A DNA stretch of 64,000 nucleotides, taken from Aurifilum marmelostoma. Taxonomy: Eukaryota > Ascomycota > Sordariomycetes > Diaporthales > Cryphonectriaceae. The DNA is taken from positions 682,001-746,000 of the forward strand of contig JAMXSV010000006.1 of NCBI GenBank assembly GCA_027559495.1, in the 5' to 3' direction. A program made the position numbers and the translations under genes. Positions 36,610 to 48,400 of this stretch are shown here, piece by piece. Position 1 is the stretch's first letter. Each line of letters begins with the position of its first letter. The notes beneath the pieces were generated by a model, which saw only the letters and a program-made list of their open reading frames with translations, made no database searches and was not told the origin of the DNA.

Positions 36610-36937
36610 CGGTGGTGTCGACTTCTACGATCTCAATGCTACTCCGTGGAGCGCGGGACCCAAGGTTGTGTTTGGTGCCCACCACCACGCGACGGAACCA
36701 CATGGCTGGACCACAACCACCAGCAGCCTGACCCAGCAACAAATCTCAGCTGGTGTGCCCATTCTACTGCCGACGATCCCCTCACCGCTGTCGTCGGCTT
36801 CTACGTTGGTGGACTACGAACTGCGACTGGACTACGACGGGTGCTGCCCAGATGCGGTGGTGCCGCAGTTGTCGGGCATGCATAGTCCTACTACTTCTTT
36901 TTATGGCATGGGTATGAAGACGTTCTTCCCTTCTTGA
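35159..36937 (+). CDS. SprT-like zinc metalloprotease domain protein, histidine-rich
   Basis: Predicted zincin of the SprT-like family, whose best-known member SPRTN/Dvc1 cleaves DNA-protein crosslinks. One exon, 592 residues from the ATG that begins MAHRIGAPGEFF; the open frame extends upstream to 35081 but into leader-like sequence. The SprT domain spans about residues 260-440. It contains HELIH (His378, Glu379, His382), the metal ligands and general base, and a likely third ligand His399 in CGGHTPGFERI. The flanks are low-complexity. Residues about 150-190 and 460-490 are histidine-dense, including a run of eleven His before GGVDFYDLN, and Ser and Gln runs occur elsewhere. No SHP-box, PIP-box or UBZ finger like those of SPRTN was recognised, so orthology to SPRTN is not claimed. 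The ORF on the opposite strand (36742-35900) looks like a codon-bias shadow. Confidence 0.82.
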
Positions 36938-39900
36938 TTGAGATAGGAGGCTGTCAGACCAACGCTATCGATCAACAAGAAGGGCGAGAAGGGATTTAAT
37001 TCCAACCAGGGACCTGCATTATTTGCATTAGACACCTCTTCAATCCAAGGTGTGAACACATATACACAAAGATGATCATATCTTCTTTCTCGAGACTACC
37101 CAATTACCTTCGTTTCCCATCATTCTTCTCTCTCGGGTTTTTTTTTTGTCATTCTTCGCCTCAGATTGGAACACGGTCGTCAGTCACTACATAGGGTCAC
37201 ATCTTTCGTTCACGGAGGGAACCTCGGTACTTTTTTTCTTTGCCTGGATCAGCACGATTTTACTTTCCATCTGGTCTCAGACGGGTTTCATGTTTTCTAC
37301 TTTTTGTCATTATGATGCGGCATGGCGATGGCGTTCTTCTGGGACATTTTCAAAAGATTTCATGTGCAAGCATGGGCACCGGTGTCTGTCGTTTTCGTAT
37401 TTCATTGTCTTGGGCGGATCAGTTTTCCGGCATAGCTTTTTCTGGGGAGGTGGTGCTTGTTAAAGAAGACAAATAGAAAGAAATTGATACAATACACAGT
37501 ATATACTTTACCTTGGGACATGAAGCCTTCATCTCTTTTGGATTGCTCGTTCTGTGCTTGTATACTGCATTCTTGCAAACAATGTTGCTCTCTGGGCTTG
37601 GGGTTCTAGATGTGCTTGTAATTGGCATGTCCTCTGGTAGTCAGTCTCCTCACAACTCACACAACTGATATCCTAACCTTCTGACCTCAGGGGCCCCCCT
37701 TTCACAAACAAAGAAAAAGAAAAAGAACATGATAGATCCAAGAAGATCTTATTGACCAGGTGGAAGCTCATCGATAGGGTACTCGGGCTGAGAACTCATG
37801 GTATGATCACTAGTTGTATCATACTGCATACAATGCTGACCTGAAACCACTGGGAAGTTTGGCCGATTTTCTTTCCTTCGCCATCTCAACATTCTTATAC
37901 TGCCAGCAATGTAATATGAGCAAATTTCCCAGCAGGAATATTTGGCCTGCTCAAGACAGAAGACCGACAATGCCCTGGTGTTCCCACTCAGCCAGCTACT
38001 TGCACACCACGAGGCCTCCCGGCCATTCTATGAAATTTTGATACCAGATGTGGCTGATGACCACTGTTATCCTCTTTCTCTTTATTTTGATAGTTTATAT
38101 AAGAAAAATTTAAACAAAAAAGAATACCAAGAATTGACATTATATAATTACCAGCCAAATTGTTATAAGTAGAGAATTGGGATCACGATTGGAAGGACTT
38201 GGTCTAAGAGTTTCGAGTATGAACCATGAATAGAATGGAGAATCCGGGTACAGTCTCAATTGATAGTATGGATCAGCTGGACTTGATGCTCGAACCTACA
38301 CTACTCTGTTTTCCTCTTGGGAAAGCATAATCTCAAATCGGGGGTAATTATTCTTTGACCTATCAGTATGCTCCAACACGCACAATAGCCCAGTGAATAA
38401 GACAATATCGTCAAAGGACAGACGAGAGGACAGAAACAACTCTTCCACTGCAGATGTAGCCCTCCCGAGGTCCCCCCTTCTTATCCTTTCCATCAACCTG
38501 ACATCATATCTTGTCCTCAAAAGCAGAAATTCCAGACGAGGCATCAAAAGGTCATGCACCATTCTGGCTACCTAGGTAATTATATTTACACAACATAAAA
38601 ACAAGAGAATGAAAAAGGAAGGCACTTAGTCGACCTCTCATTTCCCCTGTTGTTCATTTTGTGATATCACCACCATGTATTCTAGATATATAGCATGACC
38701 TCCCCTTCCACCATCCATGGACTGCCTGCCCTCTTCTTTTTATGCCCAGGACTCCTGTTGTTCCGGAAGCAAACCCCCTCGCCCCGGGCCGCCCCAGCAC
38801 CCAGCTCAACAAGTAACTTCTAGCTCCAGACCCCGCCGTTGTCTAGCTCAGGCGTAGACATCTTCTTACTATTGAGCCCATACAATCTCGAAGCAGGTCT
38901 CTCTGAACCTCGCAGAGCAGCAAGGTCCACATACAGCTCGGCGCTTGTCGTTGACATCGAACTGTCACCGCTATTCGCTTTCTTTTGCCCTCAATGCTGC
39001 TCTTCCGACCAATTGTGCCGACCCTCAAAGTCTTGATGACACAGCGTCTTCGAATGCATGGGATAGTCCTACCTACGCCCGTCATATACTGCGTATTACC
39101 TACAGCCTTAACATCAACATCCGCTTATGTCGTCCCGACGGCCGTGATGGGGCTCGACATACTCCCACACGCATCGAGAAAGGGTGCAAAGTTTAAGTAG
39201 ATATTGCTCAATGTTCCCAATTGCCTGAACACTTGGTGCATGCGCCGTACCAAGACATGAAGAATCTATATGGGGTGCAGAGAGCCGCGAGTTCGGCGGA
39301 TTTATCGCTACTTCTCGGGCCTCCATGTAGGCAATCTCTATGTTATCTTGGTCAGCTCGAATGCCCTTCTCGTCAATGATCGGGGGCTTTGGTCGAGAGT
39401 GTTTGCATGAGGCAAGCCGTTGCGTGGCTCAACCTGCCGCCACTGTCCATGGCAGACGCCTTGATCGCAAGTCTTGAGTTCACCACAGGACACCGTGAAT
39501 GACGGAACGTCAGGACCTTTTTAGCTGGGGCGATGGAAAATCGCACTTGGGCTTTGCGATACAGCTTGTATTGTACTAATTACGGAGACTCGACAAGACG
39601 ATGCTGACTGCAATCAACGATTTGCTCTACCTCGTCGAGGAAATAGTATGCAACATATCTTTATGTCTATTGGGGGCCGATAATTGCCCATTGGTAAAAA
39701 AATCCAGTGCGTCGATTTGTGAGAGAAGTGCGGAATTCACCGTTAGATGGGATACCTACCAGTTTTTGTCCCTAGTAGGCTCGACGAGCTTCATAGAAAA
39801 GGACCTGAAGTGGGCTGCCCCTGAGACTGACGGCTGGATCCTTTTGTTATTATTGAGAAGACGCCTGTCCTGCATCTGTGTTATTCCCTTCACAATTGCC

Positions 39901-42900
39901 TTCCTTCCGACAAGGGATTTATCTCGCTGAGGAGCCCTGGGCGCCATATGACCGTAGGAACCGTCGATGAAGGGCGCGATTACCTGAGCACAGCTTCGCC
40001 TCGAAGGCCGAACATGACGGTTGCGATTCTTGCATTTGGCCGACATGAGCCCGGTCTGTCGATTCTTATTCAGTGCCCAGTAGACTGGCTCTGCTGTAAG
40101 AGGGTTTTCTTTATTCTTTCTTCTTGTTTTAGTCTTCCCAGAGGACTGCTGCACTGGGTCGGCGAGCCTCGCTCTCAATCGGATGCTCCATGGGGAGGAT
40201 CATATCCATACCAGTATACACAGAGTCCTTTTGTGCTATGTTCACCACTTGCCCACATTCAAGCAGTATGGCCTCGAAATGACACTAACCTGATGGCGAT
40301 CAGTCAAGATCAAAGCGAACAACCACGATGCTATCGAGGAAGGGGGGAAGAACAAAGGAATCGAAAAAAAAGGACATTGCATCCTGTCTGAGCTGAAGCC
40401 ACCCTCCCAACGTCAATTGTGCACATCGGCCGACGCTGAGCCACGCTTACCACGTTTGACGCGAACATGCAGCAATTCAAGACGCGCGAAAGCACCTTGT
40501 GAGGAGGGGACCCTGCTGCAGTCGCTGCCGTATCACGAGGCAGCCGAGCCCCATCAACCAACCAACAGGCAGAATTCGGGCTGACCCAACCCGGTGTGGC
40601 GATATCCCTCGACAACAACCCGCCAGAAACCATCTCCTACATACTGTAGTTCTGACTTATCAGTAGTACAGCAGCCGCGTGAAGCCGGGCCTAATTTTTC
40701 TGTCGTCAAAAAAATGATGACGGGAGGCGTTGTGAACCCTTGCAGGATTTTGGCGTTGGGCCGGGACCTCTAGGGGCCCAGACTTGGTGCATTTTTATTT
40801 TTAGAAGGCCTGGAGAAGAGTGAAAAAAAGAACGGTCCCTTGCAGGGGGGGGGGGGGGGAGGGAGCCATGGCGCTGGGCGAATCCGGAGTGTCCCCAGTC
40901 CTGCACAGCCTCCCCAGCAAAGCGGACTAGAGAGCCGGCTGTCGTAATGTGGCGGACGGCGCGCGAAAGGAGGGGGGGGGGGGGGGGACCACTTGCGTGG
41001 TCCTCGAAAATTTCACGGTCAGCACTCAAGGTGAAACCTAGTCACGAGAGGAGGAGGAGGAGGAGGCGCCGAGAGGGTCAATTAAAACTGTTCTTCCTAT
41101 GACATACAGACGTACAGACAGATAGAATGGCAGAAGCGGTCTGTATAGTGTGTTGTGAGAGGTATACCGGACAGCTCGTATTTTTTGCTGGTTGCCTGGC
41201 ACACCTCGTCTGCCGATCAGGGCCGATCCCCTCTCCACCAGCCACCTCGTTTGCCCGTCTCCTCGCCCAGAGGTGTGGTTCTCGGTGCCCAAGATACGGG
41301 TGAGAACGCTCGTCATCTTGTAGGGGGGGCTAATCTCTGTAAGACGTGCTGTTATTGGTATCGACATGTGTATCTCGAGATGGTCGTCAGTCACACAGAT
41401 GCTCCGATTCATGAACTGCCTGATGCACAGGCCATACTATAGCAGCCCGTGCTTGCAGGATGGGACTCTTATTGATTATGCTTCTCTCTCAGCCTCGTGG
41501 CCCGCACCTCTCCACCGGGGCAAGGGACTCTTGCGGGGTGAGGTACTCGTTATGCACGCCTATGACACGCCGCAGCTGTTTTGACGGTGAAGAAGGTCTA
41601 CTAGTAATCTCGGACGTCTTTTTGTCTTTCGTTCTTCCCCTCTTGTTGTTGGCTCCGGGCCTGCAACAGCACTTTTGGGCCCCCTGTGTAGAGATCCTCT
41701 TGGATGCACTTCTGCAGCCAACTGCTGCAGCAGGATCTGGCTTGCGGCGCACGTAGGACATTGTCTGCCATTTTAGCTGCTCCCATCCCTCGGTCCGCCT
41801 GGTCGGCTCATGACATTCCGGGTTTCTCAATGATGATTCCATCGCTACGGGGTTAGGTGACCTTGCTTATGTACTACAAGCCTGGTCGAGGCAGAGAAGG
41901 CCCGTATCAGACCCAAGGTGAAGTTGGCCCCGTAAGCTGATCTGTAGCACACGCGACGTCACAGGCGATAGAAGAAGGCCACCCTGTAGTAGATTCACAC
42001 AGTTTTTGAGCAGGCAGGCCACCAGCGATGTGAAGCAAGGCAGATACTGTGGGTGATGGCTCGTTGAAGCGGTCGAGACCCAGACCGTCTCGTCCCCGCA
42101 GGACACGTTGTTGGCTGGAGGGCCCTTGCAGCCTGGAGGAGTATGGATGGATGGATCGCGACAGCAGCAAACAACGTGGTCGCGCATTGAGAGATGGTGA
42201 AATGGCAGGCATTGCGACAGGCCGGATCGCCGCTGGAGCTGAGGCGAGGGCGGCCGAAGGAAGGCCCAACAGGTGGAGCTGGAGACCACCACAACTCATC
42301 GCGTCTGACAGCTCTCTAGTAGCCGGGCTCCATCCAGGACCTCACCGTCGCCCGAGGAAGAGAATCCGGCGATGCTCCTGCTGCCTCGCGCCTCGGGCTG
42401 TTGGGTGGCGGTGGTGATGATGGTGGCATCTTGTCCCGACATGTCCTGAGCGGCCGCGTGCTCATTGTGGCGGCCGACATCCCGAGGTTGCAGGGCCGAG
42501 GGAGGATGATGGTGGGAGGGATCTTGGACCACATCGTACATGGCAAGAACAAAACAGGTTGACTGCGCCACCTAGATTTTTTTAAGATTTCCACGATGTA
42601 CTTAATGGTGGGTTCCCGGGCGGGCGTTGCTGCGGCTGCGGCTGCGGCGCAACAAAAAGCACCTGAGCGAGGGAAGAAAATAGCGGGCCGGGGGTGGAGT
42701 ATTCTGGTACTTTCAGGCCCTGCAGGTGCTGTGGCTACAGGGGGTGACGTTGTCTGGGGGGGGGGGGGGGGGCTGCGTGTCCCGACCCTGCGCAGCCCAC
42801 CACCAAACAGACACCCACAGTGCCCTATGCCCGTACACCATAGTGTAGTAGACTGACTGATGCTGCGGCCACCCAGCCATGCCCGCTACGGTGCCAAGTA

Positions 42901-43411
42901 CTGTGGAACGCACCCAGACAGGCCCCCCCTGTAACCCCATCACTGCCCACCACCACCTCGTTCATGCCTGTCTGTGTCTCTTTCCCTCTGTCAGACACTA
43001 CCTACTGCCTTGGGGACTCCCTGGTTCCTTCTCTTTATTTATCTGCCACCACCCGACCACCTTTGCTCTTTCTTTCTGTCTCTCTTGTTTATTACTTTCT
43101 TCTCCTGCATTTCTTTTCTCTTGTTGTTGAGACAAACAACTCAGAAAGACCTCCTCTTCACACTCAACAACTAGAACGTGATCACTGGTTCTGGGTGGCC
43201 ATCGTTTACTTTCGAGTACCAGCAAATCCGAACGCTTCCACCAGATATTTTCGGAACCGACAGACAAGAAGAGCGGCGACGTCATTTCTCTCGCTTCCTC
43301 ATAACATCAACCAAAAAACACAAAAACCAAAAGCCCCTACACGGGCAGCTCTCCCTTGCCAGCCAAATCAAAACAGGACCCACACACATACACACACAAA
43401 AGGTTTCCAAG
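36938..43411. other. gene-poor region, 6.5 kb, no convincing gene
   Basis: This is the longest gap in the window. It starts with a T-rich 3' flank of the SprT-like gene. The middle (about 37700-39100) is more AT-rich than the genes, and the right part carries runs of about 14 or more G near 40845, 40973 and 42758. Open frames reach 147 codons on either strand but show no domain, no splice-joined partner and no codon bias like the neighbours. Relic transposon sequence is possible but no terminal repeats or transposase motifs were recognised. Confidence 0.5.
38296..38562 (-). CDS. possible orphan small ORF (88 aa), doubtful
   Basis: An 88-residue frame in the gene-poor region starts with ATG and reads like a compact helical protein (PRLEFLLLRTRYDVRLMERI, LSFDDIVLFTGLLCVLEHTD) rather than low-complexity sequence. 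I do not recognise a family. It may be a short gene, a relic exon of a degraded gene, or chance. No clear splice partner was found on either side. Confidence 0.2.
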   Translation of the reverse strand: MVHDLLMPRLEFLLLRTRYDVRLMERIRRGDLGRATSAVEELFLSSRLSFDDIVLFTGLLCVLEHTDRSKNNYPRFEIMLSQEENRVV

Positions 43412-44596
43412 ATGGGTTTCGGAAGGATAGTCTGCGTGTTTGTGCCGTTTGCACTCACGATCGCCAGTATCATCACGCTGTTGGTGGCCTGCCTGGCAGG
43501 AATCGCCTCCAAGGACTCATACAACTTCAAGATCAACACGACCGACTTCTCGGTCAGCGTCAGCGAGATCTCGCAGCTGCTCGAGACGCGCAGCGAGCCC
43601 CTCCCCATCTACGCCAGGGACTCTGCCAGCAGCGCCCTGCAGAGCGCCGCCAGCTCCTTTGAGAGCGATGCCGGCACTGCCACCTCGGACCTCAAGAGCG
43701 ACTTCAGCGGCCTGATCCAGACGGCCTCGGCGGCCCTCTCGACGGCGACGTCTACGGCTGATGCCGAGTCTTCCCTCAAGGACTCGCTGCTGAGCAGCAA
43801 CATCACGGCTGCGGACCTGGGCCTGGCCGACGCCTACTACGTCTCCGTCTGGAACTACTGCGAGCACAGCAACAACGGCACCACCACCTGCAAGAAGGGC
43901 AAGTTCGACTGGGCCACCAATGCCACCAAGACCTTTGAGAACACCTTTGAGGCCGTCGTCAACGCCACGGGCGGCAACGCGACAATTCCCAGCTCGCTCA
44001 AGAGCGGCATGAACACGTTCGCCGCCGTGACCAAGTGGACCGAGATCTGCTTCATCATCGCCTTCGTATTCCTGGGCGCCACCATCCTGTTCGGCATCTT
44101 CGCCAACTGCACCCGCTTCTTCTCTATCTGCGCCACCCTCGTCGCTGTCGTCGCCGCCCTGGCCGTCATCGCCGCCGCCGGTCTGGCCACGGGTGCCGCC
44201 GCCGTCGTCGTCGGCCTGGCCGACGGCAGCGCCAAGAAGTTTGGCGTGACCGCCTCCTTCAACAAGCACTTCCTGGTCAACGTGTGGCTCGCCGCCCTCT
44301 TCATCATCGTCGCCGTGCTCTTCTGGACATTCTCCATCTGCTGCTGCGCCCCTGACCACCACAAGAGGAGCCGTGGCGCCGCCGGCCGCAACAACTATGG
44401 CAGCGACGGCGCCATGATGGCCCAGACCGGTGGTGCTACTGGCGGCCGCGGCTACCAGCGCCTCGCGGACCCTGAGGTCCCGGCCATGTCGAGTGCCTAC
44501 TCTGGCGCCGGCTACGGCCACGGCGAGTCTGCCAACTACTACAACCACAACAACTCGGGCTCAGCATACGAGCCCTACAAGCACACAGCCGCCTAA
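43412..44596 (+). CDS. SUR7/PalI-family plasma-membrane protein
   Basis: Predicted four-span membrane protein of the SUR7/PalI (Rim9) family, which marks MCC/eisosome domains or serves in ambient-pH sensing. One exon, 394 residues; the ATG follows an A/C-rich leader (CCAAGATGGG). TM1 lies at about residues 5-30 (IVCVFVPFALTIASIITLLV). A long extracellular Ser/Thr/Ala-rich loop carries several N-glycosylation sequons and the family-type segment YYVSVWNYCE with a second Cys in TTCKKG. TM2 (about 208-230), TM3 (about 235-265, very Ala/Val-rich) and TM4 (about 285-312) follow. A cytosolic tail begins with CCCAPDHHKRSR, which could be palmitoylated, and is rich in Gly, Tyr and Asn. The family call is firm; the choice between SUR7-like and PalI-like is not. 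Confidence 0.85.
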   Translation: MGFGRIVCVFVPFALTIASIITLLVACLAGIASKDSYNFKINTTDFSVSVSEISQLLETRSEPLPIYARDSASSALQSAASSFESDAGTATSDLKSDFSGLIQTASAALSTATSTADAESSLKDSLLSSNITAADLGLADAYYVSVWNYCEHSNNGTTTCKKGKFDWATNATKTFENTFEAVVNATGGNATIPSSLKSGMNTFAAVTKWTEICFIIAFVFLGATILFGIFANCTRFFSICATLVAVVAALAVIAAAGLATGAAAVVVGLADGSAKKFGVTASFNKHFLVNVWLAALFIIVAVLFWTFSICCCAPDHHKRSRGAAGRNNYGSDGAMMAQTGGATGGRGYQRLADPEVPAMSSAYSGAGYGHGESANYYNHNNSGSAYEPYKHTAA

Positions 44597-45473
44597 GCGA
44601 CGGGTGTGTTGTTTGTGGAGTGTAATTATGCATGGACCGGGCTGTTAATGGCTACCTTAAGGGGATCGGGGATCCCTTTTGTTTTGAATGATGGGCATGG
44701 GATTGTGGTCTTGTTCATCTGCATCTACTGCCGGGGAGAAAAAAATGATTGCGTCGGGCTTTAGGTTCACTGTATGGCGTTAGAGGGGATGAGGGTCAAC
44801 ATGACTGGAGACATTGCTACACTTGGGAATATTTTTCTCTCACGTTTCCTTTTTATTTTCTTTATTTTTTATTCTTGTCTTGGGAGGAACATCACGACAC
44901 GAACTTGTTCCAGGTAGACAAGATTGCTACTGCAGAGCATGATACCCATTGGCAAGGGAATGAATGACATACATTTTATAAACAAGATTGGCTGCCTTGT
45001 GAATCAGTTTATGATAGCAATGTGATGGTCTTGATAAGTGAGAATGGACCTGGTCTACTCTGTGACGATATCGCCTTGACTGAAGTGATAGAGTGGGTGG
45101 AAATTGATGGGCTCGTCTCGGCCCGTTCCGATTTTTCTAATCGCCCAAAGAAAAAATCTTAGATCTGGAAACAAATGCGAGGACGATTTTCGGTATTTCT
45201 GTGCTATTTGTTTTTATTTTTTATGGAACAATGCACACTCACGTTGCGCATCTTAAGAGGAGATCTTACTACCCTACTGGAGATTTTCGAACCTGCATTG
45301 TACCGATAGACAGCAACAGATTTGGAGCCCCGAGTCCACAATCTTGAAAACTCCCTTGACTTTTGAATATTCTTCACCTCAATTAACCGTCCTCACTCAC
45401 TAACTCAACTCAGCTCATACTACCTTAACTGTCGTCAAACCTCACTCCAGCCCAATTCGTTACTCGCCAAGCG
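44597..45473. other. intergenic, 0.9 kb, no gene seen
   Basis: 3' flank of the SUR7-like gene and promoter/leader of the WDR6-like gene. Nothing beyond T-rich and C/A-rich untranslated-type sequence was recognised. Confidence 0.6.
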
Positions 45474-48400
45474 ATGAGCGACCATGGCGGCAAGCCCGCA
45501 GCTGGTCCGCTCCTTCCATTCGGACGGACGCACTCTCACACTCCAATCACCGCCTTAGAATTTCTCTCCTCCTCCTCCTCCTCCTCCTCGCCCACCACCT
45601 CGTCCAGCAATGTCAACAGCACCCTCTACCTCCTCTCAGGCGAGGACAACCACCTCCACATCCGTGACGCCCACACCACCCGTCTTTGCGCCTCGATCCG
45701 CGTGTTCCCCTCACAGCCCATCCATGGCGTGTGCTTGTCCGCCTCCCCGTCTCCTTCTACGCCGAGGAGGGACGACATCACCACCACCACGACCGCCTCC
45801 ACAGATCCAGACGTCCTGGTCTGGGGCGGACCATGGGCCGCTGTCGTTCCTGGGGCGGAGATTGCGCGCCTGCTCAGGCAGTACGACGACCGAGGACAAC
45901 CTCAGCTCCTCGAGCTTCTACCACCGCCGAGGCCAGGCATAGGAGGAGGTGCAGCAGCAGTCGTCCACGCTGCGGACTGGATCTATGCCGGTGCACTGTC
46001 GCCTCGGAGGGCTGGTGTCGGAGCCCTGGTCACGGCGCACAACGAGGTGGTCCCGCTGCGGATCGTCACCCCTGCACCGGGGAGTGGTGATGAAGGGGCC
46101 GTGTCTCTGCGCCGAGGGGAGGGTGCGGGCGCCGCCTTCTTCAAGACCCATCTTGTACTCGGCGCAGCTGCGGTGGGTGGAAGAGGACGAGGATGTGCTG
46201 CTGGTCGCGGCGGGCACTGCTTTTGGGGAAATCGTGGTGTGGCGGTGTCGGGTCAACGACGACGAGGATGACGAGGGCGCGGATGAGGTCGAGGTGCTGT
46301 ACGTGCTGACAGGCCACGAGGGAAGCATATTTGGTGTGGACATATCCTCAGAGATCGTGGTCGGCGGGGAGAACGACGACGAGGTGAAGCCTTTGCAGAG
46401 GCCCGTGAGGCTGCTGGCCAGCTGCAGCGATGACCGCACAGTGCGCGTGTGGGACATCTCGGACACTGCGGCGAGTGCTAAAGACGTCAATGGTGGACTC
46501 GTGGTGGGCGTGTCGAAGAGGATGGCTGCTATCAGGGCAAGGGAGACGGGGTTTGGGGAGAATGATGGACCGTCTGACCTTGAGTCTTGCGCAAGACATG
46601 TCTCGTCGAGGCCGCTGGCTGTGGCTATGGGTCACATCTCGAGGATATGGAACGTGCGATTTGCGCCGATGCTCGGGCCGGCCGGAAGAGGAGCAGATGG
46701 GAGGATCAAGAGGAGGATGGCAGTGTACTCGTTTGGCGAGGATGCTACTGCGCAGAGATGGCAGCTTGATGTTGGTGGCGGTGATGGCGATGGTGATAAT
46801 GACCTGGCCATCGACATCACGCATGAGGCTGTTATACACAGACATGGCGGCAAGCACATCTGGTCGAATGCTATCCTGGTGCAGCGCCAGCAGGAAGAAG
46901 ATGGAAAGAATCTCTGCACGGCTAAACTACTTATCGCCACGGGCGGGAGTGACGGAAAAATCAACATCGTGGAAGACTTCGTATACGGAGGCGAATCGGA
47001 CGGCCGCTCGGTTTTGCTTGACATTTCTGGCTCAGAAGTTGCGCGGCAGTTTCCAATCGGTGACGGCGCCCCTGAGGATGAGAATGGGAACGCTGAAGGT
47101 CCTTTATCCGCCAGTGCCACAATGGCCAAAGAGAAGAGAGGGGCCGCGAAGGACGAGGACGAGCCTTTCATGATGTATGCTCTCCTGTCCAACTCCTCCA
47201 TCATCGCCACGACAACGGCTGGGCGGGTCTTCAGCGGCGTGTGGGAGCATCAAGGCAGAGCGATACAGTGGACTGGAGTGCCTCTGCCAAGACCAATACA
47301 AGACGACCTGCGGCGGTACCAGATTGTTCGCAGCGTGGGCGCGGCTGGCACCGATACGGCTCTCCTGGGCTCTGCAAGTGGAGGGTTATACAGCTACAGG
47401 CACGGCCAGGTTCAGCTGGTGTGCAAGATGACGCGAAAAATCGCAGATGTGTTCCCACTGCCCAGCGACAACCTGCAGGGCCTCGTGCCCATTCCCGATG
47501 GAATCTCAGAATCGCACCTCGCACCAGTCATTGTCCTGACCATGGGCAGTTTGCACGTCAGCCTGCTGGTGCTCGACCTCACTTCGGATGACGAGACTAT
47601 TGTACAGCAGGAGTACACGATCCAAATGGAAAAGGGCTTCACACCTACAGCAGTGGGCTTCTGCCATGGCCATCTCATCTTCGGCTCACGACTCGGTGCC
47701 CTTTTACTCTACAGACCATCTTTATCTCCCTCAAGCTCCATATCATCGTCACTCACCATTGCAGCCACCACGCGAGGCGGCGTGTCCTTCGAAAGGATAG
47801 CCCGCATTGATCGCCCCTTCACTAAAGATGCTGTGTCCTCTATCATTCCCCTCCCACCACCACCAGATAGCTCTCCATCTTCAACTTCCCCTTACTTTCT
47901 CGCCACCTCCCGAGACGGCCGCTACCGGATCTATGAGCTCACCACCGCCACCAACCCGGTAGTCCACCTCCGGCACGAGGCCGTCCCACCACTCGGTCCC
48001 AACATTGAGTCCGCCCTCTTCACCACTACATCCCCTTCCTCCTCACCCGAGCTCGTTCTCGCCGGGTTTCGCTCTCGGGACTTTGTCGTCTGGAACGAGA
48101 CTCGCCAGCTCGAATTGGCCCGCATCGACTGCGGCGGCGCCTATAGGTCGTTCGCTCACCGCATCGACACCTCCGACCCGGCAAGGCTCTCCTTTGTCTG
48201 GACCAAGGCGTCGCGGACATGCGTATTCGCACAGACGGCTCTGCCGCGGCGCGTGGTTAAAGGAGGTGGGCATGGGCGGGAGATCAAGGCTGTGGTGGGC
48301 AGTGGAGGGGGATTGCTGGCAACGGGGGCGGAGGACACCACGCTGCGGATCTGGAGATATGATACAGATGAAGATGATGTGGAGGCGGCGCCGTTGACGT

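Noticed and set aside
35900..36742. 280-codon minus-strand ORF opposite the SprT-like gene
   Set aside because: It overlaps the catalytic domain in antisense and its valine runs come from His codons of the sense strand.
39600..40400. Overlapping 109-, 140- and 147-codon ORFs on both strands
   Set aside because: They overlap each other, lack domains and codon bias, and have no convincing splice partners.
43517..44548. 343-codon minus-strand ORF inside the SUR7-like gene
   Set aside because: Antisense shadow, composed of Val/Gly/Asp-rich sequence as expected from the codon bias of the sense gene.
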